From JBKQHQ01 sp052148715 (lineage in GTDB: Bacteria; Pseudomonadota; Alphaproteobacteria; Rhizobiales; Xanthobacteraceae): 22,182 bases of DNA. The stretch is taken from positions 1 to 22,182 of the forward strand of contig JBKQHQ010000157.1 of assembly GCA_052148715.1 (NCBI GenBank). The letters run 5' to 3'. The notes under the pieces are model-generated. The model searched no databases. It was not told the origin of the DNA and saw only the letters and a program-made list of their open reading frames with translations. Every line of letters begins with the position of its first letter. The first letter of the stretch is position 1. The position numbers and the translations under genes were made by a program. Positions 7,906-15,107 of this stretch are shown here, piece after piece.

Positions 7906-8118
7906 CTACGCGGAGCGAGGCCACAGCTTCCCCAGAGCCGTGAATGGAAAGCTCGGCTTGAAATCCATTGTGTATCGACCCGTCGATGGCTCAAGAACCG
8001 GCATGAACCCGGACCAGAAATCCCAATAGCTGATCCAGAAATCCCAGAAGACGAGCTCCGCCTGGAGCGCGTCCCTTCGATGTTTAGCGAACTCTCTGAA
8101 GTCGACGATGTTGCTCAT
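7906..8118 (-). CDS. Small aromatic-rich protein with a 7-residue internal duplication, function unknown
   Basis: 70 residues; not recognised. The N-terminus MSNIVDFREFAKHRRDALQA is charged and helical, followed by FWDFWIS and YWDFWSG in tandem. In DNA this is a 21-bp period, with CCAGAAATCCCA at 8014-8025 and 8035-8046 on the plus strand. The gene is supported by a strong GGAGGTGA ribosome binding site just before the ATG, a TATGAT -10-like box and a palindromic site immediately upstream. The aromatic block could insert into a membrane or form an interaction surface. The region downstream (7759-7905) holds nothing recognisable. The C-terminal 30 residues look less protein-like, so the natural end may have been altered. 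Confidence 0.55.
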   Translation of the reverse strand: MSNIVDFREFAKHRRDALQAELVFWDFWISYWDFWSGFMPVLEPSTGRYTMDFKPSFPFTALGKLWPRSA

Positions 8119-8144
8119 TGCTCACCTCCAGGCAAGATTACCGG

Positions 8145-8167
8145 ATCATAGTTAACGATCGGTTAAC
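8145..8167 (-). promoter_or_regulatory. Promoter -10 box and GTTAAC-N5-GTTAAC operator-like site for the small gene
   Basis: Read on the minus strand, TATGAT (8150-8145) would place transcription start near 8138, giving a leader of about 20 bases to the ATG at 8118. Directly upstream, GTTAAC-GATCG-GTTAAC (8151-8167) fills the -10/-35 spacer, a classical position for a repressor operator. No good -35 box is seen. The remaining gap, 8168-8360, shows nothing else. Confidence 0.4.
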
Positions 8168-8360
8168 TCGCCCTGCGTCACCGCCAAGGTGGAGACGTGG
8201 CCAGGAAAAAGCTCGTCGTGTCTCTTACGTGCTCGTTCATTGGGAGCCATCACCGTTCTCCTCGTCGCCTGCTTGCCATACGGCCGGCCGTTCTCGACTA
8301 CATCTCACGCGCCACCGATGCATTGCACGCACTGCAGCAAACAAACGCTCTGCTACGGTG

Positions 8361-9098
8361 TCAGAGTTCCTGCTTGGTCGGTCTGAACAAGATCTCATTG
8401 ACGTCCACGTCTTCCGGCTGGCTCATGGCAAATGCGACCATTCCGGCAAAGGAGTCAGCCGGGATGGCTATCGCGTAGAGCTTGCGTACGTTCTCGGCGA
8501 TGTCGGGTTCGGTTATGCTGTCGGCCAGTTCGGTCGCGACCGCGCCCGGCGAGATAACGGTGGTCCGGATGTTGTAAGGCTTGACTTCCTGCCGCAGTCC
8601 CTCCGAGATCACCCGTACCGCCGTTTTGGTTGCAGCGTAGACGGCGCTTCCCGGCCGCACCACATGGCCGGCAACCGATGAAACATTAATGATATGGCCG
8701 CTGCGCTGAGCTTTCATGCGCGGCAGCGCGGCGGCGATGCCATAGAGCACGCCCTTGAGGTTCACATCGATCATGCGTTCCCAATCCTGCACCTTGCCGC
8801 GTTCAAGCGGCGAGTGCGGCATCAGGCCGGCGTTATTGATGATCACGTCAATGCGTCCATGCGACTGCACGGCATGATCCACGAGATGCTTGACTTGTGC
8901 GTACTGGGTCACGTCAGTCCGTACAGCCGCGTCATTGCCCAAGGAAAGCTCCGAGGCGAGCGCCTGAAGCCTTTCGAGACGCCTCGCGCCCAGCACCAGC
9001 TTGGCCCCGTGTCCGGCAAGACGGCGCGCAGTGGCTTCTCCCAGTCCGCTGCTGGCTCCGGTGATGACGACCACCTTGTCCTTGATGCCTTGTGTCAT
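8361..9098 (-). CDS. Classical short-chain dehydrogenase/reductase (SDR)
   Basis: 245 residues, the usual classical SDR length. Motifs: TGASSGLG cofactor loop at 13-20, NNAG at 88-91, Asn113 in DVNLKG, Ser141 in NVSSVAG, and Tyr154-x3-Lys158 in YAATK, so the full catalytic tetrad Asn-Ser-Tyr-Lys is present. An Arg pair after beta-2 (GARRLERL) favours NADP(H). It is the last gene of the six-gene minus-strand run; its ATG overlaps the stop of the preceding membrane-protein gene (ATGA), which indicates translational coupling. Probable role: NADPH-dependent reduction of an aldehyde or ketone; substrate unknown. Confidence 0.92.
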   Translation of the reverse strand: MTQGIKDKVVVITGASSGLGEATARRLAGHGAKLVLGARRLERLQALASELSLGNDAAVRTDVTQYAQVKHLVDHAVQSHGRIDVIINNAGLMPHSPLERGKVQDWERMIDVNLKGVLYGIAAALPRMKAQRSGHIINVSSVAGHVVRPGSAVYAATKTAVRVISEGLRQEVKPYNIRTTVISPGAVATELADSITEPDIAENVRKLYAIAIPADSFAGMVAFAMSQPEDVDVNEILFRPTKQEL

Positions 9099-9658
9099 AG
9101 CTTGTCCCTTTCCGAAGTTGTGCCCGGGCGCGGCTCGACCTGCTTATCCCGCGTACTGACAAATACGTGGTAGGCGACTGCGTCCCAGGCATTGTGGATG
9201 CCGATGAAGAGCAACAGCAGCGTCGCGGCGCCGACGCCAAACAGGATTTCCCGCGTGTGCGAGGTAGCCACGAATGCTGAAAGCACGAGGATCGCGTACG
9301 CCGCGAAAGGCAACAGGACATGGAACAGCCAGTCCTCGAACTGCGGCTGATATACGGTTTGCTTTCGCATGCGACGCGCTACGATCACGGCGTACACGGC
9401 TCCGCCGAAGCCCATGACGCCCCAAAGAGCCGCAGCCGGAGCGATCGTCGGCCATGGAGCGCGTAGCAGCGCCGACAAAAGCAAAGCGGCGCCGAAATGA
9501 ACGATCGTCGGTGTCGCAAAGGCCGCGCCGGCCTCGGCAGCGCGTATCGGCGGCCTCTCGGCGATGAGCGTCATGACCACGAACTGCAAGCCGATCAGCG
9601 CACCAGCAGCCGAGCCGACGATCACATAGAAGCTGTCCCATTCGCTGAGCGCTGCCAT
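9095..9658 (-). CDS. Small multi-span membrane protein, function unknown
   Basis: 187 residues, with about five hydrophobic segments near residues 10-32, 47-67, 70-92, 109-131 and 137-158. The tail is short, charged and probably cytoplasmic. I do not recognise a named family. The ATG at 9658 is used; a GTG at 9667 overlaps the stop of the upstream gene (GTGA) and is equally possible. Its stop overlaps the start of the SDR by four bases. Lying inside a run of soluble oxidoreductases, it might be a transporter for the pathway substrate or a membrane electron-transfer partner, but no haem or quinone motif is evident. Confidence 0.8.
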   Translation of the reverse strand: MAALSEWDSFYVIVGSAAGALIGLQFVVMTLIAERPPIRAAEAGAAFATPTIVHFGAALLLSALLRAPWPTIAPAAALWGVMGFGGAVYAVIVARRMRKQTVYQPQFEDWLFHVLLPFAAYAILVLSAFVATSHTREILFGVGAATLLLLFIGIHNAWDAVAYHVFVSTRDKQVEPRPGTTSERDKL

Positions 9659-9663
9659 GACGT

Positions 9664-10308
9664 TCACTCTTGGAACCGCTCGAACCGGTACGCCAGTTCC
9701 GGGCCTTCGTCTCCCTCGTAGGCGAGCTGGCCCATGAGGAGCGCGAACGGCTCAGTATAGCGCGCGATCCGTAAGGGACCGGCGTCAACAGGATCGAACC
9801 CCACGTCACGAATGAGCTCGGCGGCAATCTTTTTGCTTCCGGCATGGTCGCCGCAGTAGACAAGGCCCGGTCGATTGGCTTTGCTTCTCGCCTTATACAC
9901 CCCGAAAAACACTTCGCTTGGCACGGTGTTAAAGGCGCAGACAACCTTCGCTTTCGGTATTTTCTTTGCCAGCTCCTCGGCACCGGAGTTGGTATGCCCG
10001 ATAACAAGGCCGGAATTACCTGCGTCCATGGGCAACGAGCAAGTGACAATGACTTTCTCGGACAGGTCTCCGGCCTGTTTTAGAATATCGTCGATGCGCA
10101 GCCAGTGGACGGCCAGCAAAAGAACATCGGCGTCATGCGTGGCCTCGCGCGGCGAGCCCGCGCGCGCGAGACCACCGGCCTCCTTGGCCAGCCGCTGCAG
10201 TTTATCCATGCTGCGCGCATAGCTAAACACCACATCGTGGCCTGCGCGCGCGAATAAGCTGCCGAGCTTACCCCCCATCAAACCCGAACCAAGAATGCCG
10301 ATCCTCAT
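9664..10308 (-). CDS. F420-dependent NADP reductase-like dinucleotide-binding protein
   Basis: 214 residues of the F420_oxidored / NADP-binding Rossmann family. The N-terminus MRIGILGSGLMGGKLG carries the GxGxxG fingerprint at residues 7-12, and the next helix and strand (ARAGHDVVFSYARS) form the ribose/phosphate site. The later VVCAFNTVPSEVFF and GLVYCGDHAGSKKIAAELIRD (description of conserved region) match members annotated as NADPH-dependent F420 reductase. Such proteins also occur in bacteria without F420, so the acceptor may be different. It follows the 275-residue SDR by 32 bases and runs straight into the membrane-protein gene. The ATG at 10308 is the conserved family start; an open frame continues upstream but lies antisense-like over the SDR. 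Confidence 0.85.
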   Translation of the reverse strand: MRIGILGSGLMGGKLGSLFARAGHDVVFSYARSMDKLQRLAKEAGGLARAGSPREATHDADVLLLAVHWLRIDDILKQAGDLSEKVIVTCSLPMDAGNSGLVIGHTNSGAEELAKKIPKAKVVCAFNTVPSEVFFGVYKARSKANRPGLVYCGDHAGSKKIAAELIRDVGFDPVDAGPLRIARYTEPFALLMGQLAYEGDEGPELAYRFERFQE

Positions 10309-10340
10309 GCCGCCGCACCTCGCCCCGGAATGTTTTCCGC

Positions 10341-11168
10341 TCACTTGGGAGCGAGATCGCCGTACCAGTAGGCGGCAGTCACCCCACCATCCATAAGGAA
10401 GTCGCTGCCGGTGATGAACCCACCGTCCGAGCCCATGAGCAGTGCGCCGACAGTTGCCACCTCGTCTGGAGTGCCGGGGCGTCCAGCCGCGGACACCTCG
10501 ATCATGCGCCGATATCCAGCACCACGCGGCCCCGTTAGTTCGTCCTTGGCGAGCGGGGTCACAATGATGCCGGGGCTGATCGTGTTGATCCGCGCACCAC
10601 GCTTGCCCCAGCGCACCGCCTCGGCCATCACGCGCAGGCAGTTTCCGCGCTTCGCGATTTGGTACGCGTGAAGAGAATCCGTCACTTGATCGGGCTGAAG
10701 GAAGGAGAGACTGAGCAGTTCTTCCACCGGTGTCGTGGCCAACGCCTTGTTTTGTTCGACGGTGAGCGGGGGAAGGCGATGCCCGGACTGCGACGCGATG
10801 ACGACACCGGCGCCACCGCGGGCGATGACATTGCCGAACTCTTCCAGCACGAGCGCCGTGCCATACAGATCGACTTTGAGGATCGTCGCCGGTGACGCCT
10901 GCGTCGGGGAGACACCGGCGGCATGTATAAGCCCGGTCACGTCGCCCAGACCCGTGGCCGTTTCGACGAGCGCATGCACGGCCGCGCGCGAGGAGGCGTC
11001 GACCGTCGCCACGCTCGCTTCGTATCCGGCATTCCCCAGAATCTCGGCCGCTGCATTGGCGTTGTCCGCGCGCATATCGGCCAGCAAGACATGCTTCCCG
11101 ATTCCAACTCGCCGCGCGATAGCCTGACCGATCTGACCGGATCCGATGACGACAACTACATTTCTCAT
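10341..11168 (-). CDS. SDR-family oxidoreductase with a variant nucleotide-binding loop
   Basis: 275 residues. The cofactor loop is GSGQIGQ (9-15) rather than the classical TGxxxGxG. The rest is SDR-like: HAAG in place of NNAG at about 82-85, a serine-rich IASQSGH at 124-130, and Tyr169-x3-Lys173 in AYQIAKRG. PGIIVTPL and the C-terminal DGGVTAAYWYGD are typical of SDRs ending with a substrate-capping tail. It resembles the SDR group often annotated only as 'SDR family oxidoreductase' next to aldo/keto reductases. It lies 37 bases after the aldo/keto reductase and 32 before the next gene, within the operon. The ATG at 11168 is preceded by AGGAAA-type sequence. Confidence 0.88.
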   Translation of the reverse strand: MRNVVVVIGSGQIGQAIARRVGIGKHVLLADMRADNANAAAEILGNAGYEASVATVDASSRAAVHALVETATGLGDVTGLIHAAGVSPTQASPATILKVDLYGTALVLEEFGNVIARGGAGVVIASQSGHRLPPLTVEQNKALATTPVEELLSLSFLQPDQVTDSLHAYQIAKRGNCLRVMAEAVRWGKRGARINTISPGIIVTPLAKDELTGPRGAGYRRMIEVSAAGRPGTPDEVATVGALLMGSDGGFITGSDFLMDGGVTAAYWYGDLAPK

Positions 11169-11205
11169 AACGTTTTCCTTTCGTAAACGTTGCCATGAAG
11201 GCAGT

Positions 11206-12201
11206 TCAGCGGCCTGTCAGTCGCTCTAGCTTTTCGGGGTAGCGTGCGCCTTGTACGGTGATCTTTGTGGCGGCATTTTCGATTTCGCGAAGGTCGTCCG
11301 CCGTCAGCTTGATGGCGGCGGCGTCGCTGTTTTCCTCCAGGCGTGCGAGCTTCGTCGTGCCGGGAATGGGCACGATCCAGGGCTTCTGCGCCAGCAGCCA
11401 CGCGAGTGCAATCTGGGCAGGCGTCGCCTTTTTCCGCGCCGCGATTGTGCCAAGCAGATCAATCAGAGCCTGGTTCGCTTTCAGTGCCTCCGGCGTAAAT
11501 CGAGGGAGGGTGCTGCGAAAATCGGTACTGTCGAACCTGGTGGTTTCGTCGATTTTGCCCGTGAGGAACCCCTTGCCGAGCGGGCTGTAGGCGACGAAGG
11601 CGATGCCGAGTTCCTCGACTGCCGGCAGCACTTCCTTTTCAGGAGCTCTGGTCCACAACGAGTATTCGCTCTGGAGCGCCGTGACCGGCTGGACCGCATG
11701 GGCGCGACGGATGGTCCGCACACCGGCTTCGGAAAGACCGAAGTGCTTGACCTTGCCCGCCTTGATCAGGTCCCTCACCGCTCCGGCGACATCTTCAATG
11801 GCCACGTCGGGATCAACGCGATGCTGATAGAGCAGATCAATGACATCGACCTTGAGCCGCTTGAGCGAGCCTTCGGCGGCCTGCTTGATGTGCTCCGGCC
11901 GACTATTCAGGCCCACCCATTGCGGCCCGCCCTTGGGATCAAGTTCAAACCCGAACTTGGTGGCGATCGTCACTTTGCCCTTAAACGGGGCAAGCGCTTC
12001 GCCCACGAGCTCTTCGTTATTGAAGGGGCCGTACACTTCAGCCGTATCGAAGAATGTCACGCCGAGTTCGACGGCCGTCCGAATGAGCGAAATCATCTCC
12101 TTTCTGTCTGCGGGCGGACCGTAGGAAAAGGTCATGCCCATGCAGCCGAGACCGATGGCCGACACTTCCAGGCCGCTCTTTCCGAGTTTGCGCTTCTGCA
12201 T
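11206..12201 (-). CDS. Aldo/keto reductase
   Basis: 331 residues, a TIM-barrel aldo/keto reductase of the YajO/Tas/AKR13-like type. The catalytic tetrad is visible: Asp52 and Tyr57 in FFDTAEVYGPF, Lys82 in ATKFGFE, and His127 in LLYQHRVDP. The NADPH-binding end is present as IPGTTKLARLEEN. The ATG at 12201 has AAGGAG about 8 bases upstream; the longer open frame to 12306 overlaps the cupin gene and is not used. It is the second gene of the run, 34 bases after the cupin. Likely reaction: NADPH-dependent reduction of aldehydes or ketones. Confidence 0.93.
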   Translation of the reverse strand: MQKRKLGKSGLEVSAIGLGCMGMTFSYGPPADRKEMISLIRTAVELGVTFFDTAEVYGPFNNEELVGEALAPFKGKVTIATKFGFELDPKGGPQWVGLNSRPEHIKQAAEGSLKRLKVDVIDLLYQHRVDPDVAIEDVAGAVRDLIKAGKVKHFGLSEAGVRTIRRAHAVQPVTALQSEYSLWTRAPEKEVLPAVEELGIAFVAYSPLGKGFLTGKIDETTRFDSTDFRSTLPRFTPEALKANQALIDLLGTIAARKKATPAQIALAWLLAQKPWIVPIPGTTKLARLEENSDAAAIKLTADDLREIENAATKITVQGARYPEKLERLTGR

Positions 12202-12235
12202 TTTTCTTCTCCTTCGACATACGATCAGGAGGTCA

Positions 12236-12631
12236 TCAGGCCAGGTACTGGTCGTCGTTGACCTTTTCCATCCAGTCGGCGCTTTTGCCGCTGAGCTTTT
12301 CCACAATGGCGATGTGGGTCATGGCCGTGGTCGCCGTGGCGCCATGCCAATGCTTCTCGCCGGGCGGAAACCAGATCACGTCGCCTGGCCGGATTTCCTC
12401 CTTGGGGCCGCGCCATCGCTGCATCCACCCGAGACCCGATGTGACGATCAATGTCTGACCGAGTGGATGCGTATGCCATGCGGTGCGAGCCCCCGGCTCG
12501 AATGTGACGCTGGCGCCAAGAACACGTGCCGGCTCTGGCGCCTCGAACAGCGGGTCAATGCGGACCGCGCCGGTGAAATAATCCGCGGGCCCGTTGCCGG
12601 ACGGCTGCGAACCGCTTCGCTTGATCTCCAC
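12236..12631 (-). CDS. Single-domain Mn cupin, (R)-selective hydroxynitrile lyase (mandelonitrile lyase) type
   Basis: 131 residues. A GTG at 12631 is chosen because AAGGAGG ends 7 bases before it; the GTG at 12637 would be only one base from that site. The protein then begins MEIKRSGSQ, very like the bacterial cupin hydroxynitrile lyases of Granulicella and Acidobacterium as I remember them. The metal ligands fall at the same numbers: His53, His55 and Gln59 in HTHPLGQ, and His94 in GEKHWHGA. Ala40 and Val42 lining the active site are also the same, but residue 110 is Val where I recall Gln. Those enzymes reversibly split cyanohydrins into an aldehyde and HCN; their natural role is unsettled. 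It is first in the six-gene run, divergent from LysR. Annotation pipelines usually call it only a cupin. Confidence 0.85.
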   Translation of the reverse strand: MEIKRSGSQPSGNGPADYFTGAVRIDPLFEAPEPARVLGASVTFEPGARTAWHTHPLGQTLIVTSGLGWMQRWRGPKEEIRPGDVIWFPPGEKHWHGATATTAMTHIAIVEKLSGKSADWMEKVNDDQYLA

Positions 12632-12684
12632 TGTCACTCCTCCTTCCGTTGATTGGGTTAGCCTCCCCCGACTGCCCTCGGCGG

Positions 12685-12726
12685 CAAATCTAAGCGATGA
12701 GACAGTGTCCGATTAGATGTTATAAT
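12685..12726. promoter_or_regulatory. Divergent promoter region between cupin operon and LysR gene
   Basis: The 124-bp gap (12632-12755) holds a perfect inverted repeat ATCTAA (12688-12693) / TTAGAT (12713-12718), with GACA-G-TGTC (12701-12709) near its centre. Next to it is a TATAAT box at 12721-12726 that suits the LysR gene, about 30 bases before its ATG. LysR proteins commonly bind such dyads in divergent promoters, so this is the best candidate operator. The -35 box is weak. Confidence 0.5.
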
Positions 12727-12755
12727 TTGCATGAACCTATGAGAGAGATTCATGG

Positions 12756-13649
12756 ATGTCCCGCCAAAACGCCAACGACCTCCTCGCTTTCCTTGCTGTG
12801 GCGAGAGCGCGTAGTTTCACCAGGGCCGCAGCGAAGCTCGGCGTTTCGCAGTCGGCGCTGAGCCACACCATCCGCGGACTCGAAGAGCGGCTGGGGCTCC
12901 GGCTGTTGACCCGCACCACACGGCGCGTCGCGCCGACCGAGGCAGGCGAACGTCTGCTCCGGACCGTGGGCCCACGGTTCGATGAAATTGACGCCGAGCT
13001 GGCGGCACTGAGCGAGCTGCGCGAGAAGCCCGCCGGCACCATCCGCATCACGGCAGGTGAGCACCCGGCCTATGCAATCCTCTCGCCCGCCCTGGCGAAG
13101 CTGCTGCCGCACTACCCCGACATCAAGGTGGAAATCATCATCGATTACGGCCTGACTGACATCGTCGCGGAGCACTATGACGCGGGCGTTCGTCTCGGCG
13201 AGCAGGTGGCGAAGGACATGATCGCCGTGCGCATCGGTCCGGACATGCGCATGGCGGTTGTCGGTGCGCCTTCGTACTTCGCAAGACGGCTGCAGCCGAA
13301 AAGGCCGCAGGACCTTACGGCCCACGACTGCATCAATCTCCGCTTGCCGACCTACGGCGGACTCTACGCTTGGGAATTTGAGAAACGCGGACGTGAGCTG
13401 AAGGTGCGGGTCGAGGGTCGGCTGGTATTCAACAACCTCGCCCTGAGACTGAACGCGGCACTGGCCGGGCTTGGCTTGGCGTACCTGCCCGAGGACCAGG
13501 TGCAGACGCACCTCGGCGACGGACGGCTGATCCGCGTGCTCGCCGATTGGTGTCCACGCTTTTCAGGCTACCACCTATACTACCCGAGCCGCCGGCAACC
13601 CACGCCAGCGTTCGCCGTGCTGGTCGATGCGCTGCGCTACCGAAGCTGA
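12756..13649 (+). CDS. LysR-family transcriptional regulator
   Basis: 297 residues, normal LysR length. The N-terminal winged helix-turn-helix is at about residues 5-64 (FLAVARARSFTRAAAKLGVS and QSALSHTIRGLEERLGLRLL), followed by the linker helix and a two-lobed effector domain from about residue 90 (GTIRITAGEHPAY). The C-terminal LGLAYLPEDQV is a conserved part of the second lobe. The ATG at 12756 has GAGAGAG upstream. It is divergent from the cupin/reductase run and is the obvious candidate for its activator or repressor; the inducer is unknown. It resembles the large LysR subgroup that controls neighbouring aldo/keto reductase and SDR genes in proteobacteria. Confidence 0.92.
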   Translation: MSRQNANDLLAFLAVARARSFTRAAAKLGVSQSALSHTIRGLEERLGLRLLTRTTRRVAPTEAGERLLRTVGPRFDEIDAELAALSELREKPAGTIRITAGEHPAYAILSPALAKLLPHYPDIKVEIIIDYGLTDIVAEHYDAGVRLGEQVAKDMIAVRIGPDMRMAVVGAPSYFARRLQPKRPQDLTAHDCINLRLPTYGGLYAWEFEKRGRELKVRVEGRLVFNNLALRLNAALAGLGLAYLPEDQVQTHLGDGRLIRVLADWCPRFSGYHLYYPSRRQPTPAFAVLVDALRYRS

Positions 13650-13692
13650 AACACAGCGCCGGACTATCTCCAACATTCCATGAGGTTTAGTC

Positions 13693-14667
13693 TTGTTGAC
13701 GATCTATCGAGACGCCAGCGGTTCGCTGCGAAACGCCCCTCTGCGGAAGCTGCCCGAAGAGGTCATCTGGATTGACCTGTTGAACCCGACCGACGATGAG
13801 AAGGCGTTCGTCGAGAGCCGCGCGGGGATACGCATCCCGTCCATCGAAGCGTTGAGTGAAATCGAGTCGTCGAGCCGTCTGATCGCGGACGGCGAAATAA
13901 TCTGCCTGAGCACATCAATCGTGGCGCAGGGGGACACGCCCGATCACCACCTTTCGCCCGCTGGTTTCATCCTCTCCTCGACCCTCCTGGTCACGGTCCG
14001 ATTTGCCGAGCTCTCGATCTTCCAAGTCGTCGACCAGATGGTCCGCCGCGATGAATCAATTCGCACCAGCGTCGGTGTCTTTACTGCATTGCTGGAGGCG
14101 CTCGTTGACCGCGGTGCAGATGTGCTGGAGCGGTTGGGTGGCGAGCTTGATCAGATCTCCAGATCGGTATTTCGCGGTGAGCCGGGCAGGGGGCGTCGTA
14201 CCATGCGCTCCAATGAATTGCTGCGTCGGGCGCTGAGCTCGATCGGGAACATTGGAGATCGATTGTCGCAAGCGCGCGACGTTTTCCTGGGGGTCGCTCG
14301 AATCGTCCCGTTCGTTCTCGGCCTGCGGCACGCGTGGATCGTGCCGGAGTTCGAGAGCCGGCTCGGCGCGGTATCGAGGGACGTCGCTTCCTTGAATGAC
14401 TATGAAGTCCATCTTTCCAACAAAGTGCAGTTTTTGCTGGATGCCGTGCTTGGATTTATCACCATCGAGCAGAACGACTTGTTCAAGGTTCTTACCATCG
14501 TCTCGGTCGTCGGCATACCGCCGACGCTTATGGCCGGCATCTATGGGATGAACTTCAAGTTCATGCCCGAATTGAGCTGGACATGGGGTTATCCGTTTGG
14601 GCTCGCAATTATCGCACTGAGCGCCTTTGTTCCCGTGATTTGGTTCAAATGGCGCGGCTGGTTCTAA
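13693..14667 (+). CDS. corA: CorA-family Mg2+/divalent metal ion transporter
   Basis: 324 residues. The C-terminal pore signature GMN is at residues 285-287 (IYGMNFKF), between two transmembrane helices (about 263-283 and 298-316), as in CorA pentamers. The long N-terminal cytoplasmic domain and the stalk helix with SRLGAVSRDVASLNDYE are also as expected. The acidic loop after GMN is MPEL, the usual CorA MPEL motif, rather than a ZntB-like sequence. The start is a TTG at 13693 (or the next TTG at 13696) with TGAGG about 9 bases upstream; no ATG fits. It is 43 bases downstream of lysR on the same strand and may be partly co-transcribed, but a functional link to the redox operon is not evident. 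Confidence 0.9.
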   Translation: MLTIYRDASGSLRNAPLRKLPEEVIWIDLLNPTDDEKAFVESRAGIRIPSIEALSEIESSSRLIADGEIICLSTSIVAQGDTPDHHLSPAGFILSSTLLVTVRFAELSIFQVVDQMVRRDESIRTSVGVFTALLEALVDRGADVLERLGGELDQISRSVFRGEPGRGRRTMRSNELLRRALSSIGNIGDRLSQARDVFLGVARIVPFVLGLRHAWIVPEFESRLGAVSRDVASLNDYEVHLSNKVQFLLDAVLGFITIEQNDLFKVLTIVSVVGIPPTLMAGIYGMNFKFMPELSWTWGYPFGLAIIALSAFVPVIWFKWRGWF

Positions 14668-15067
14668 ATCGCAGGCCAAGGAGCGGGTGGATGAGTTGAA
14701 CCGTACGCTGTGCGGATGGCGCGAGGTACTTCCAGGTAGTAGGCCAGACGCCGTGTCAACAGCATCGTGGGCACCGCCGCCGAACGGCCCTTTCGAGGGG
14801 ACTCCGGACCACATTTTCTCGCTGTGGCATTTCCGCCGCCGGCGAAGCAGCGGCGCCCCTGAGTTGTCCGTGGAGGGCAGCTTAGACCCGAAGCCGACTT
14901 TCGCGCCGCACACCTCAGCTCGGCAGCGGCGTGAATACCGAGCCCGACCTGGCGGCGGAATCGGAGCGCGGCGCGCGCCTCGGGACAATTTCGGATATAT
15001 GTAGGATATATGTACGAGTACTGTCTCGGCGTCTCGCAGGATTGTGTCGCGGCGCTGACCGGCCGGC
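14668..15067 (+). other. Gene-free stretch with a possible group II intron maturase remnant
   Basis: About 400 bases without a credible intact gene. In one plus frame (about 14684-14760) the translation RVDELNRTLCGWREVL is reminiscent of the C-terminal maturase (X-domain) region of group II intron reverse transcriptases, where LNRxLRGWxNYF is common. What follows does not continue the match. If real, it is a small decayed fragment. The rest of the gap holds no gene-like sequence that I can support. Confidence 0.25.
14993..15014. repeat. Perfect 11-bp tandem duplication GGATATATGTA x2
   Basis: Two adjacent copies, 14993-15003 and 15004-15014, in an A/T-rich island about 95 bases upstream of the MBL-fold gene. 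They may be paired binding sites or simply replication slippage. A TATAAT box follows at 15068-15073, about 35 bases before the gene start, without a convincing -35. Confidence 0.5.
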
Positions 15068-15107
15068 TATAATGCTTGCGCCGGAGGCCGGGGAAACGGT
15101 GAGCTTT

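Noticed and set aside
10309..11196. Upstream extension of the F420-reductase-like frame
   Set aside because: The extension overlaps the SDR gene in another frame and is Arg-rich; the conserved protein starts at 10308 with MRIGILGSG.
11251..12261. Long plus-strand open frame (about 336 codons) over the aldo/keto reductase gene
   Set aside because: It is antisense to a clear aldo/keto reductase with its full catalytic tetrad; the translation is low-complexity with no domain.
12750..13511. Minus-strand open frame over the LysR gene
   Set aside because: Antisense shadow of high-GC coding sequence; the plus strand encodes a complete LysR protein.
15042..15073. Complete sigma70 promoter before the MBL-fold gene
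   Set aside because: TATAAT at 15068 is convincing alone, but the nearest TTG-like -35 is 20 bases away, so a full promoter is not claimed.
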